DNA of 45,034 bases from Castellaniella sp. (GCF_004321985.1 NZ_SCQN01000055.1:1-45034), one strand, 5' to 3'. Numbered from the stretch's first letter, positions 7,369 to 16,310 are shown. A program made the numbers and translations. Notes: generated by a model not told the origin, from the sequence alone.

Positions 7369-7445
7369 CCGCCCTTAGCTCAGCTGGATAGAGCAACGGC
7401 CTTCTAAGCCGTAGGTCGCCCGTTCGAATCGGGCAGGGCGGACCA
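7369..7445 (+). tRNA. tRNA-Arg (anticodon TCT)
   Basis: 77 bases with encoded CCA. The acceptor stem CCGCCCT (7369-7375) pairs with AGGGCGG (7435-7441), A7442 is the discriminator, and CCA is 7443-7445. The anticodon loop CTTCTAA puts TCT at 7403-7405, and the T-loop is TTCGAAT. It reads arginine AGA. A TAGAAT -10 candidate is at 7335-7340. The base just past the CCA is where the catabolic block begins, so the tRNA may have served as its insertion point, although no repeat of the tRNA 3' end was found at the far side. Confidence 0.95.
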
Positions 7446-7447
7446 GC

Positions 7448-7576
7448 CTAACCTACGGGAACCCGCATAGATATTGGGTCTCCCCTGTTAATGATGAAGA
7501 GCCCTACCGCTGTGATCGTGCGGCTGAGCGTGTAGCGGCGCCCGACCGCCATGCCTTCGAACTCTTGCCTGGTCAC
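7448..7576 (-). pseudogene. MaoC-like dehydratase, N-terminal fragment
   Basis: A GTG at 7574-7576, 6 bases after the CoA-transferase stop, opens a frame reading TRQEFEGMAVGRRYTLSRTIT. This resembles the start of MaoC/hotdog dehydratases (F-E-D-x-x-V-G-x-x-F...G-R-T-I-T). After about residue 21 the resemblance stops, and the frame ends at a TAG (7448-7450) right beside tRNA-Arg after only 42 codons, where the family needs about 140. The gene has evidently lost its 3' part at a junction near 7510, which marks the left edge of the catabolic block. It was the fifth gene of the operon that starts at 11649. Confidence 0.55.
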
Positions 7577-7582
7577 CTGTTC

Positions 7583-8776
7583 TCAGCCTTTCGTCGCCTG
7601 CGCGGCCGGAATGACACCCTTGTCGACCAGATGTTGGATCTCGTCTTCTCCGTAACCCGACTCGGCGAGTACTTCGACCGTATGCTCGCCGATCCGCGGC
7701 GGTGCACGCCGCAAGGCGGGCGCCTTGCCGTCGTAGCGCACGGGGTGAGCGAGCACGCGTATCGTTCCCTTGTCGTGGTATTCGATCGGCAGCACCACCT
7801 CGTTGTGGCGGACCTGGGGGTCGCTTTCAACCTGCTCATAATCATTCACTGGCGCATACCAGATGGCGTGCTTCTCGAAGATCTCCGTCCATTCGTGCGT
7901 CGTCCGCCCCCGCACGGCTTCGCACACAATGGCATGAACCGCCTCGCGCGCCTGTCCGGCGCTCTGCCCGGCATAGTGGGCAAGCTCGGGGCGCTGCAGG
8001 GCCTCGGCCAGCTTGTCGAGCGGAGAAATCGAAATGGCGATCCAGTCATCGGCTGTCTGGTACGCCCCATAGGGCGCCGCGTGGAATCGGCTGCCCATGG
8101 AAGGCGTGGTCTTGGCCCACAAGGGACCCTTGTTCAGATAATAGGTGAACGGCTCGATTTGCAGATCCAGCGCCGCGTTGAGCAGGTTGCTCTCCACCCG
8201 GGAACCCTTGCCCGTGCGCTCGCGCTGGTGCAATGCGGCCAGCACGCCGAAGGCCGCCAGCGTGGCCGCATGCTGGTCTACGATGGCCGACCCCACCAGA
8301 ACCGGCCCCGAATCGCGGTCTCCCGACAGCTTGGACAGCCCGCTCATGGCCTGCAGCAGCACATCCTGACCCGGCCGCTCCCGATATGGCCCCGACGAGC
8401 CGTAGCCTGTACACGAGCAATAGACCAGGCGCGGGTTGACAGCCTTCAGGGCCTCGTACCCCAGGCCGAACTTCTCCAGCACGCCCGGGCGGTAATTCTC
8501 GACCAGCACATCGGCCTCGGAGGCCAGCCGGCGGGCGACCTCCTGCCCTTCGGGCTGTTGCAGGTTCAGCGCGATGCTGCGCTGATTGCGATTGGCCAGC
8601 ATGAAGAAGATGCTCACGTCATCCACGAACGCGTCGAGCCCGGCCCAATGGCGCTCCCAGGCACCGCGCGCGGGTTCGACCTTGACGACGTCCGCCCCTA
8701 TGTCGGCCAGCATCTGGACCGCGGAGGGTCCCTGAAGAAAGTGGGTGAAACTCAGGACCTTGATTCCTTCCAGCAC
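7583..8776 (-). CDS. Family III (CaiB/BaiF) CoA-transferase
   Basis: A 397-residue cytoplasmic enzyme that moves CoA between carboxylic acids through an enzyme-aspartyl intermediate. The GTG at 8776 is chosen because GAGGAGGG lies 9 bases upstream and the product then begins LEGIKVLSFTHFLQGP, matching the family start. The catalytic Asp is most likely Asp167 in GSAIVDQHAA. Other family features are ENYRPGVLEKFGLGY, the GYGSSGPY loop and RPGQD. It follows the acyl-CoA dehydrogenase by 14 bases. It is clearly related to the second CoA-transferase at 21456-22679, so the block has two paralogues. The donor and acceptor acids cannot be read from the sequence. Confidence 0.88.
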   Translation of the reverse strand: MLEGIKVLSFTHFLQGPSAVQMLADIGADVVKVEPARGAWERHWAGLDAFVDDVSIFFMLANRNQRSIALNLQQPEGQEVARRLASEADVLVENYRPGVLEKFGLGYEALKAVNPRLVYCSCTGYGSSGPYRERPGQDVLLQAMSGLSKLSGDRDSGPVLVGSAIVDQHAATLAAFGVLAALHQRERTGKGSRVESNLLNAALDLQIEPFTYYLNKGPLWAKTTPSMGSRFHAAPYGAYQTADDWIAISISPLDKLAEALQRPELAHYAGQSAGQAREAVHAIVCEAVRGRTTHEWTEIFEKHAIWYAPVNDYEQVESDPQVRHNEVVLPIEYHDKGTIRVLAHPVRYDGKAPALRRAPPRIGEHTVEVLAESGYGEDEIQHLVDKGVIPAAQATKG

Positions 8777-8790
8777 AATGGGTTCCCTCC

Positions 8791-9945
8791 TCAGGCCAAT
8801 AGTTCGCGAGAAATGATCATGCGCTGGATCTCGGAGGTTCCCTCGACGATCTCCAGCACCTTTGCGTCGCCCATGGCACGCGCGACAGGATATTCGCTCA
8901 TGATGCCGTAGCCCCCGTGGATCTGGATGGCCTGATGCGTGGCCTCCATGGCCTTCTCCGTGGCGAACAGCTTCGCCATGGACGCCTCGCGGGAAAACGG
9001 CTCGCCCCGATCCTTGCGAGCCGCGGCGTCGTAAATCATGAGACGCGCCGCATGCGTGTGGACAGCCATGTCCGCTACCTTGAATTGCAGCGCCTGAAAC
9101 TCGGAAATCGGATGGCCGAACGCCTTGCGCTCTTTCATGTAGGCGAGCGAGCGATCCAGAGACCCTTGCAGGAGTCCCAGGGCCAGCGCACCGATCAACA
9201 CGCGGCCAGTGCTGATTTGCGAGAGTGTCTGGCGCAGGCCTGCCCCCCTTTCTCCCAGGAGGTTCTCTGCCGGCAGACGGCAATCCTGGAAAGACAGCTC
9301 ATATGTGCTGGAGGCGCGCCAGCCGATCTTCTGCAGCTTGCGACCATAATGAAATCCGGGGGCGTCGCCCGGCACGATGAAGTTGGAAATCTCCTTGCGT
9401 CCATTGGCGCGCTTGCCGGTCACTGCGGCAATCACGACGGGACTGGTGATGCCCGTCCCTGTGTTGCTGATGAAAGTCTTCGCGCCATTGATGACCCACT
9501 GACTACCGTCCCAGTCGGCACGCGTCGAAACATTTGCGGCATCAGAGCCTGCATCGGGCTCGGTCAGTCCGATTGCGCCTATCCGGCTGCCTTCGAGCAT
9601 AGGCACCAGATACGCCTGTTTCTGCGCCTCCGTCCCGTAGTAATACAGCAGGCTCGACACCGTCGAATTGGCCATCACTGCATTGGCCACGGCACAATCC
9701 ACCCGTGCAAGCTCTTCGAGGACGATGGCGAAGGAAACCCAGTCACCGCCGCCTCCGTGGTATTGCACGGGATACGGCAAGGCTGGAAAGCCCAGCTTCG
9801 CCGCCTGCTTCCAGATCTCCAGCGGGAATTCCTGATGCTCCCACAACGCCTCGGAGGCCGGTGCAATCACCGCTTCTGCAAAGCGCCTCACGGCATCACG
9901 GATGATTTCATACTCGCTGTTCATGTTTGCGTCATTTTCCATCAT
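8791..9945 (-). CDS. Acyl-CoA dehydrogenase
   Basis: A 384-residue flavoprotein of the usual family length (about 380), oxidising an acyl-CoA to the enoyl-CoA and passing electrons to ETF. It has an N-terminal helical domain, a middle beta domain with IGLTEPDAGSD and FISNTGTG, and a C-terminal helical domain. The catalytic base is Glu368 in EIVEGTSEIQRM, and the FAD/CoA segment IQIHGGYGIMSEYPV is intact. The ATG at 9945 is followed by another at 9942. It lies 13 bases after the GH88 gene and before the CoA-transferase. It thus forms a CoA-transferase/dehydrogenase/hydratase set with the MaoC gene at 11212. The acyl substrate is unknown. Confidence 0.92.
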   Translation of the reverse strand: MMENDANMNSEYEIIRDAVRRFAEAVIAPASEALWEHQEFPLEIWKQAAKLGFPALPYPVQYHGGGGDWVSFAIVLEELARVDCAVANAVMANSTVSSLLYYYGTEAQKQAYLVPMLEGSRIGAIGLTEPDAGSDAANVSTRADWDGSQWVINGAKTFISNTGTGITSPVVIAAVTGKRANGRKEISNFIVPGDAPGFHYGRKLQKIGWRASSTYELSFQDCRLPAENLLGERGAGLRQTLSQISTGRVLIGALALGLLQGSLDRSLAYMKERKAFGHPISEFQALQFKVADMAVHTHAARLMIYDAAARKDRGEPFSREASMAKLFATEKAMEATHQAIQIHGGYGIMSEYPVARAMGDAKVLEIVEGTSEIQRMIISRELLA

Positions 9946-9958
9946 GTCTCACACCCAC

Positions 9959-11212
9959 TCAGGAATGCCCAGCGACGATCACAGGCGCTGAAGATGGCAG
10001 GAACTTTCCGGGCATTGCGGCGCGGCACAACGCTTCGACGAAGAAATAATCGCCAAACATCGTGGCGCTCGCCACACCGATCCGATGGGGTCGAGAGTAA
10101 CAGCTGTTGCGCAGCAGCCCACGATGCGACGCCTCGTCCGCGAATTCCTCGCGACACAGGCCGGCCAGCATTTCGAGCCCGCGTTCGCGCCAGGACAGTG
10201 CAACCGTCTCGTCAGGGTGAATGTCGCCCAACTCCAGCAGGGCCGATGCGACGGCAGCTGTCGTTGCAGTGTCCTTGATGTCCGCGTCGGGGCCCGTCGC
10301 GTCGAAATCCCAGGGCGGCACGAGGCGCCCGTTCAGGCGGGCAAGATAATAGTTGGCTGTCCGCTCTGCGAGATCCAGGTAGGCTGCTCTGCGTGTCTCC
10401 CGATAGGAAACCACGTATCCATAGATGGCCCATGCCTGGCCGCGCGACCAGTCGGACTCGTCATGCAGCCCCTGGAAGGTGAACCCGCGGGTGCGTTTGC
10501 CGGTGGCCTCGTCGTACTCCACTGCGTGATAGGTGGAGTCGTTCGGACGGATGAAGCCCTTTGCTGTCATGGCGGCGTGCGCATCCGCTGCCAAGCGGTA
10601 GCTGCCGTCGCCGCTATGGTTGGCAGCCCAGTAGAGGAGCGGCAGGTTGGCCATGGTGTCGATGGCCGAACTGCGCCGACCGCGTGGATCATCCATGGGT
10701 CCCCAGGACGCGATGTAGGCCCCCGCCGGCGTGGTGACAAGCCGGGCGCGCAGCCGGTCGGCCGCTCGCAGCGCAATCTGCGCGTACCAGTCATCTCCCG
10801 TGATGTGAAAGCCCGGAATCGCGCTGCTTTCAAAGATGAAGCCGATATCGTGCGTGTTGCCATCGTCGGCACGCTGCGCCACCAAGCGCATGCGCTCGCG
10901 CGCCCAGACCAGGTAGTGTTCGTCGCCGGTCCGTAGGTACGAGGCAAAAAGCAGTCCGACCCAGAATCCGCAGAACCAGTTGCCATGGCTCCAGGCCTCG
11001 CCCTGGTAGCCTGCCGACAGGGAGGCCGGCATCAGGTCCCAGCTGCCGTCGGTGCGTGTCACATAAGGGAATTCGACGCCCAGCCCAGGTTCGTCCTCAG
11101 CCACTTTCTGTGCCACGCGCGCCAGCGTCAGGTCGAAAAGTTCGCGCAATGGCGCCGGCAAATCATGGCGTGTTTTCTGGCTTCGGGCATCCGTTTGCGT
11201 CGTCATGTCCAT
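9959..11212 (-). CDS. GH88-type unsaturated glucuronyl hydrolase
   Basis: A 417-residue alpha/alpha-barrel glycoside hydrolase without a signal peptide, so it should act in the cytoplasm on imported oligosaccharides. GH88 enzymes hydrate the 4,5-double bond of a terminal unsaturated uronic acid and so release it. Both catalytic aspartates expected for the family are in place: Asp122 in NTHDIGFIF and Asp185 in SAIDTMANLPLLYW. WVGLLF and DWSRGQAWAIYGY are also typical. The ATG at 11210-11212 overlaps the MaoC stop (TAATG). A second ATG two codons later is possible. Sharing an operon with CoA-transferase, acyl-CoA dehydrogenase and MaoC genes is unusual, and no polysaccharide lyase is in the window. 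Confidence 0.82.
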   Translation of the reverse strand: MDMTTQTDARSQKTRHDLPAPLRELFDLTLARVAQKVAEDEPGLGVEFPYVTRTDGSWDLMPASLSAGYQGEAWSHGNWFCGFWVGLLFASYLRTGDEHYLVWARERMRLVAQRADDGNTHDIGFIFESSAIPGFHITGDDWYAQIALRAADRLRARLVTTPAGAYIASWGPMDDPRGRRSSAIDTMANLPLLYWAANHSGDGSYRLAADAHAAMTAKGFIRPNDSTYHAVEYDEATGKRTRGFTFQGLHDESDWSRGQAWAIYGYVVSYRETRRAAYLDLAERTANYYLARLNGRLVPPWDFDATGPDADIKDTATTAAVASALLELGDIHPDETVALSWRERGLEMLAGLCREEFADEASHRGLLRNSCYSRPHRIGVASATMFGDYFFVEALCRAAMPGKFLPSSAPVIVAGHS

Positions 11213-11649
11213 TACCCTTTCTTGACCCACTTGAGGATATGGTGGCCCACGGCGACCGTCTCGCCGTGCTGGTTGACAACCTGGATGTCGGCGCGCGAAC
11301 GGCGCCGCTCGGCGTCGATCTCCGAAATCGTGTAGTGCGTCGTGAGCGTGTCACCGAAGCGCACACCCTTGAGAAATCGAATCCCGTCGTAGCCCAGGGA
11401 CACCGGCAGCTCCGGGCCCGCGCTCTTGTCCTGGGTCGACTCTATCATCAGGGTCGAAGTCGTGGACATGTAGCCGACCAGCAGGGCGCCGTGCGCGATA
11501 CGCCCGCCGTAAGGCGTCTGACGCATCGTTTCTTCATCCACGTGGTTGGTCGAAAGATCGCCAGTGAGACCGGCGAAGCTGTAGACGTCATACTCGCCGA
11601 CCGTCTTGGTGAACTGGACGTGGTCGCCCACGCTGACATGAAAACTCAT
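11212..11649 (-). CDS. MaoC-family enoyl-CoA hydratase
   Basis: A 145-residue single-hotdog protein, the usual length for R-specific hydratases and MaoC-like dehydratases. The active-site pair Asp31 and His36 lies in TGDLSTNHVDEE, followed by GRIAHGALLVGY, the standard MaoC signature. It adds water to (or removes it from) an acyl-CoA. It is the first gene of a minus-strand operon (MaoC, GH88, acyl-CoA dehydrogenase, CoA-transferase, truncated MaoC), and AGGAGG stands 7 bases before the ATG. The upstream gap is shared with the divergent DapA-like gene. The substrate is unknown. Confidence 0.88.
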   Translation of the reverse strand: MSFHVSVGDHVQFTKTVGEYDVYSFAGLTGDLSTNHVDEETMRQTPYGGRIAHGALLVGYMSTTSTLMIESTQDKSAGPELPVSLGYDGIRFLKGVRFGDTLTTHYTISEIDAERRRSRADIQVVNQHGETVAVGHHILKWVKKG

Positions 11650-12053
11650 GACTTGGCCTCCTGGAGAGAGTGCGGATTAGATTGCGCAGGGATGATCCAT
11701 GAGCCCTGGCGCTCAGTCGGAAGTGACCACGGAGACGGGCCGATCTCAGCCGAGAAATGCGACACGACTCTGATCCGTGCAAGTATTATCCCGAGTAGTC
11801 TGCCGGTAAACAACCCGGTGGGTGCACCCATCAAGTCCGAGGATCACGTGTGGACCGCTTTCGGCCGCCCGATCGACGGCTCGCGCGGGACCGTGAGACC
11901 CGCGAACAGCCCTGGCCGCGCCGACAAAGCCGCATGTCCCGCTCTGACAAGCGAAAAAAAACCTATTTTCTGAACGAAGATAAAAGGTCTTCTTCCAGAA
12001 ATAGCGCTGTGCCATACTGGCTTCAGCATTTTCGGTAGACATGAGGACCTTCC
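11650..12053. other. Divergent promoter region between the MaoC operon and the DapA-like gene
   Basis: 404 bases with no convincing gene. The right end holds a long imperfect inverted repeat (11963-12004, listed separately) and an extended -10 candidate TGCCATACT at about 12010-12018 for the rightward gene. The rest is GC-rich and unremarkable to the eye. It probably contains the start sites of both divergent transcripts. Confidence 0.5.
11963..12004. promoter_or_regulatory. Imperfect inverted repeat, putative operator
   Basis: The left arm CTATTTTCTGAACGAAGA (11963-11980) matches the reverse complement of the right arm TCTTCTTCCAGAAATAG (11988-12004) with one indel and one mismatch. The arms are separated by 7 bases. 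It lies about 50 bases upstream of the DapA-like start and just before a candidate -10 element, a normal place for an operator of the uronate genes. The regulator is unknown. The only one in the block is the LysR gene at 19262-20122. Confidence 0.45.
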
Positions 12054-12980
12054 ATGGTAACCCCCAAGAAGATTCGTGGCGTGCTATCTCCGGTATTGAC
12101 CCCCTTCAACGCCGACTATTCCGTGGCGGAAGAACGATTTGTCGACCACTGCCGCACGCTGGTCGATTGTGACGTCGGCCTTGCTATCTTCGGCACGAAT
12201 TCTGAAGGGAACTCGCTGTCCGTACGCGAGAAAATGCAGCTGATGGACCGGCTGGTCGATGAGGGCCTGCCGGCTGACCGAATGATGCCGGGAACGGGTT
12301 GCTGCTCGCTTAGCGACTCCATCGAACTGACCCGCCACGCGGTCGAACTCGGCTGCGCCGGTGTCCTGATGCTGCCCCCTTTCTTCTACAAGGGAGTGAG
12401 CGATGCGGGCCTGTACCGGAACTACGCGGCGATCATCGATGCCGTTGCAAGCGAACAGCTGCGAATCTACCTGTACCACATTCCGCACGTCAGCCACGTG
12501 GGTATCACCTACGGGCTTATCGAACACCTGCTTCGGGACTTTCCAGCGACCATCGCGGGGGTCAAGGACAGTTCGGGCGACTGGAACAACACGCTGGGAA
12601 TGCTGGAACAATTCCAGCCGCACGGCTTCGACGTGTTCGCAGGCAGCGAGCCCTTCCTTCTCGAGACCATGCGTCATGGTGGGGCAGGCTGTATTTCCGC
12701 CACCGGCAACGTCAATGCCAGCGCCATCTCCCGCCTGTATGCTACTTGGCAGGAGAATTCAGCAGACCGGCAGTAGGCCGCTCTCAACACCGTTCGCTCC
12801 GTCTTTCAGAAGTTCCCAATGATTCCGGCGATGAAATCGGCCATCGCCACTCAGAAGCAGGACTCGGAATGGTGCACGCTCAGACCGCCGCTGGTCGAGC
12901 TGGATAGTGAACAGACCCGCCAGCTGCAGCAAGCGCTTGCGGCGATCGACTTCGAACCCAATGGATCGCGCCCGTACTGA
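12054..12980 (+). pseudogene. DapA-family aldolase/dehydratase with in-frame amber stop
   Basis: A DHDPS/KDG-aldolase-type protein. The frame runs 240 codons to a TAG at 12774-12776. It then continues in the same frame for 67 more codons to a TGA at 12978-12980, with sequence that is clearly the missing C-terminal part (AALNTVRSVFQKFPMIPAMK onward). Together they make 308 residues, the normal length. The catalytic residues are present: Schiff-base Lys171 in AGVKDSSGD, Tyr141 in YLYHIP and the GTNSEGN loop. In uronate pathways this family cleaves or dehydrates keto-deoxy sugar acids. The amber codon would remove the last helices. It may be a recent nonsense mutation, suppressed in vivo, or a sequencing error. 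Confidence 0.75.
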
Positions 12981-13180
12981 CGCGATCCACGGGCGTCCCA
13001 CACAAGCGGACGAGACCGCTTACAGATTTCCCTTTCATGCTGCCCCCACGGAGGCGAAGCAGACATAGACGGCAAGATTACCTTTCTTGATCACGATCAT
13101 GCGGTAAAGGGAACATAAGCCCTCTGGGCTGCCCGTTCGCGGGTCCAACGAATTCCCACGCCGTCCAGGAGACATACCGA

Positions 13181-14083
13181 ATGGCACCCAAACCGATCAA
13201 GCGGAGATTTTTCGGCGAACAGCAGCGCTTTGCCCTTGCGCTGGTGGCTCCCGCTGCCTTGATACTCATCTTCTTCCAGCTGATTCCCATCATCATGGGC
13301 ACCAGCGCGAGCTTTCGCGACTGGATGCTGTTCAATCCAAAAAAGACCTGGGTTGGACTCGCACAATATAAAGCGGTGCTGACGGACTCGGGCTTCCTCA
13401 CGATCGTTCTGCCCAACACCTTCCTTTTCATGATTTCCAGCGTCGTGATCTCGCTGGTGATCGGGATGATGCTCGCATTGGCCATGAACCGGGCCTTTAT
13501 CGGTAGGAAGCTCGTGCAGACCATATTGCTGCTGCCGTTGATGGTTGCGCCAGTCATCGCCGCCATCATGATGCGCTGGATCTTCAACGACCAGTTCGGC
13601 ATCGTCAACGTGGTGCTCGAGGCGCTGGGCGGTACAGGCCAGGCATGGCTCGTGCAGCGGTGGAGCGCCTTCAGCGTCATCGTGCTCACGGACGTCTGGC
13701 TGTGGGCTCCCTGGTTCGGCCTGCTGCTGTTGGCCGGGCTTCAAAGTCTGCCGAAAGAACCCTTCGAAGCGGCGGAAATCGATGGCACGACGGCCTGGCG
13801 TACCTTCCGCTACCTGACGCTGCCGATGCTCAAGCCCGTCATCATCGTCTGCATCGTGATCCGTGCCATCGATGCCTTCCGCACCTTCGATACTGTATGG
13901 GCGCTGACCGGGGGAGGTCCGGCGCGGCAGACAGAGCTCTTCAGCCTCTATGCCTATGAAGAAGCTTTCGTCTTCCTGAATTTTGCCAAGGGAACCGCAG
14001 CTGCCATCGTCGGCGCAATCATCATCTTGGTGGCCGGGCTCGCACTGTACCGCGCCTTGGGCCACGTACGGAGGGCTGGTTAA
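13181..14083 (+). CDS. ABC sugar transporter permease (MalF/UgpA type)
   Basis: A 300-residue inner-membrane protein with six predicted membrane segments (first at about 18-40). The EAA loop for ATPase docking reads EAAEIDGTTAWRTFRYLTLP near residues 200-220. It forms a channel with the next gene. The ATG at 13181 has AGGAGA 9 bases upstream. The 200-base gap after the DapA-like gene has no gene but contains TTACC...GGTAA half-sites. Family 1 carbohydrate importers of this sort bring in mono- to oligosaccharides or their derivatives, and the neighbours point to a uronic-acid-containing sugar. The second permease starts at the next base after the stop. Confidence 0.9.
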   Translation: MAPKPIKRRFFGEQQRFALALVAPAALILIFFQLIPIIMGTSASFRDWMLFNPKKTWVGLAQYKAVLTDSGFLTIVLPNTFLFMISSVVISLVIGMMLALAMNRAFIGRKLVQTILLLPLMVAPVIAAIMMRWIFNDQFGIVNVVLEALGGTGQAWLVQRWSAFSVIVLTDVWLWAPWFGLLLLAGLQSLPKEPFEAAEIDGTTAWRTFRYLTLPMLKPVIIVCIVIRAIDAFRTFDTVWALTGGGPARQTELFSLYAYEEAFVFLNFAKGTAAAIVGAIIILVAGLALYRALGHVRRAG

Positions 14084-14917
14084 ATGAACGGAATCCAGCG
14101 AGGCTTCGCAGCAGCCCTTGCGCCGGGGGCGCGCAAGATCACTTTCATCTGCGGGATGATGATTACCTGCTTCCTCTTCGCCTTCCCTGTGCTGTGGATC
14201 ATCCTCACGTCGATCAAGCCCCAGGCGGATATCTATTACGTCTACAAGGGGACGGACTTCACCCTGGACAACTTCGTCCAGGTGCTGGTCAACCCGCGCA
14301 TCGTCCAGGCCTTCGTCAACAGTGCAGTGGTCGCCACGACGGCAACGGTTGTCTCCATCATCGTAACCGTCTCCAGCGGCTACATGCTCTCCCGCATCAA
14401 GGGACCCATTTCGCGCACCTGGTTCGGCGCGATTTATGCAATGCGTTGCGTGCCATTCGTCACCTGGGTACTGCCTCTGTATTTCGTTGAACAGCAATAC
14501 GGGCTCTACGACACCTACACAGGCCTGTTCCTGGCGCACGTGGCCGTGCACATCTGTTTCTTTTCATGGCTCATGAAGGGTTTCTTCGACGGGATCGACC
14601 CCTCGATGGAGTATGCGGCGCTCATCGATGGCTGCACGCGGTGGGGAGCATTCTTGCGGGTGGCAGTGCCTTCTGCGCTGCCTGCCATCTCGGCGCTGGC
14701 CGTGCTCTCGTGGCTGTTTTCATGGAACGAGTTTTTGTTCGCCCTCATCCTGACCGGCCAGCACACGCCCCTGACCACCGTGGTCATGGCACAGTTCGTC
14801 TCGGAAATGGGCATGCAGTGGAACCTGATGGCCGCCACTGCCGTGCTGGCGCTGGTGCCGGCCTTCCTGCTCACGCTCTTTGGTCAGAAGTATGTGATCC
14901 GAGGCCTCAAGATCTAG
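14084..14917 (+). CDS. ABC sugar transporter permease (MalG/UgpE type)
   Basis: A 277-residue partner permease with six hydrophobic segments, the first at about 19-42. The EAA-type loop is near residues 175-195 (MEYAALIDGCTRWGAFLRVA). The C-terminus ends FGQKYVIRGLKI, the close of almost every MalG-family protein. Its ATG directly follows the stop of the first permease, so the two are made together. It acts with the binding protein and ATPase downstream. Substrate specificity cannot be read from permeases. Confidence 0.9.
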   Translation: MNGIQRGFAAALAPGARKITFICGMMITCFLFAFPVLWIILTSIKPQADIYYVYKGTDFTLDNFVQVLVNPRIVQAFVNSAVVATTATVVSIIVTVSSGYMLSRIKGPISRTWFGAIYAMRCVPFVTWVLPLYFVEQQYGLYDTYTGLFLAHVAVHICFFSWLMKGFFDGIDPSMEYAALIDGCTRWGAFLRVAVPSALPAISALAVLSWLFSWNEFLFALILTGQHTPLTTVVMAQFVSEMGMQWNLMAATAVLALVPAFLLTLFGQKYVIRGLKI

Positions 14918-15002
14918 GAGGAGTGCATTTATGACATGACCCCGAAACTAGGTTTTCCAAAAATAGTTGGTGAAGGTCCACCCAATTGAAGGAGACTGCC
15001 AG

Positions 15003-16310
15003 ATGTTTAAATTCAAAGTAAAACAGCTGCTTGCGCTGTGTGTCGTCGGACTGAGCCTGTCTGGTCTGTCCGCCACCAGCGCCATGGCGCAGCAAAAGGA
15101 ATTGCGTATTGCCTACCAACCCAATCCGCTGCAGGAAGCATCCATCGACATGATGGTGAAGTGGGGCAAGGCACATAACGTCAAGATCGTCAAGATTCCG
15201 AATTCTTACGGGGTCTATGTCGAGAAGATGACGGCCTCGCTCACGTCGGGCGCGGACCAGTATGACGTCATCTGGCACAACGACGACTGGGGGCAGCTCT
15301 GGGCCTATCTGCTGGAGCCGATGGACGATATCGCCGCCCTCAAGCACGTCGACAAGTGGAGCAACAGCCCCATCATCTTCAGCAACAAAGACGGCAAAAT
15401 GACCGTCGTGCCCATGGGAGAGACCATGGGGGCCTTCTTCTACCGCACCGATCTGGTCAAGGAAAGCGAGCTGCCCAAAACCTGGGCCGACCTGGTGACG
15501 CTGAGCAAGAAACTGCAGTCCGAAGGCAAGGTCAAGTACGGCTTCGTCGGCGGCATGGACGCGAACGGCGACTGGAACTCCACCCTGTGGTCCATGTGGA
15601 ACAATGATTGCGACGTCATGGTGCCCACGTTCTCCCGGGAAAATAAGGTGCTGGCACAGAACGGCTGGAAGAGCAATCTAGATCAGGAATGCGCCAAGCA
15701 AGCCGCGGAGTTCTGGTGGGATGCCCTGCACAAGGACAAGATCATCCCGCCCGGAATGCCGGCATACGGGCGGAACGAAGCCAATGCCGTCTTTACCGCC
15801 GGCAACGCGGCGTTCACCGTGGCCGACACCACCTACTGGGGAGACTTCAACGACCCCAAGAAGTCCAAGGTCGCCGGCAAGGTGGGGCTGGCCAAGTTCC
15901 CGATGGGTCCCTCAGGCAAGGTGTTCCGCAATTGGGACGACCTCTGGGGCTGGGCGATCCCGAAGGCCGCTCCCGCTGCCAACAAGAAACTAGCCAAGGA
16001 AATGCTCGCCGCCATGTTGGTCGACAAGGAAGGCCAGATGGCGCTCTGGAAGAAGACGGGTGCACCCCCCCCCAACGTGGACTTCTGGCCTGAAATCGCC
16101 AAGAGCGATCCTTTCATGGCACAACTTCAGAAAGTCTACCTGGACAACCCGAACAAGGTACGCGGAGCGTACTACTTCCCAGCGTGGCCCGCGGTTCACA
16201 AGGCGTACAACGACGCCATGACCAAGGCAGTCACAGGGTCGCGTGACGACATCGCCAAAGCACTGGCCGATGGTGCCAAGAACATTCACGCCGCTGCAAC
16301 AGCCAAGTGA
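15003..16310 (+). CDS. Extracellular sugar-binding protein of the ABC importer
   Basis: A 435-residue periplasmic binding protein of family 1 (PF01547-like). The ATG at 15003 is chosen for its AGGAG and because it yields a proper signal peptide (KQLLALCVVGLSLSGLS, cut after about AMAQ). An in-frame GTG at 14967 is rejected. The mature protein begins QKELRIAYQPNPLQEA and has the two-lobe pattern, with aromatic residues that usually stack on sugar rings (for instance WWDALHK and YYFPAW). It lies after the two permeases, an unusual place because the binding-protein gene often comes first. A strong hairpin follows it. Confidence 0.9.
   Translation: MFKFKVKQLLALCVVGLSLSGLSATSAMAQQKELRIAYQPNPLQEASIDMMVKWGKAHNVKIVKIPNSYGVYVEKMTASLTSGADQYDVIWHNDDWGQLWAYLLEPMDDIAALKHVDKWSNSPIIFSNKDGKMTVVPMGETMGAFFYRTDLVKESELPKTWADLVTLSKKLQSEGKVKYGFVGGMDANGDWNSTLWSMWNNDCDVMVPTFSRENKVLAQNGWKSNLDQECAKQAAEFWWDALHKDKIIPPGMPAYGRNEANAVFTAGNAAFTVADTTYWGDFNDPKKSKVAGKVGLAKFPMGPSGKVFRNWDDLWGWAIPKAAPAANKKLAKEMLAAMLVDKEGQMALWKKTGAPPPNVDFWPEIAKSDPFMAQLQKVYLDNPNKVRGAYYFPAWPAVHKAYNDAMTKAVTGSRDDIAKALADGAKNIHAAATAK

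Noticed and set aside
13097-14551. 484-codon minus-strand frame opposite the two sugar permeases
   Set aside because: It is an antisense shadow created by high GC at third positions. The plus strand encodes two clear permeases.
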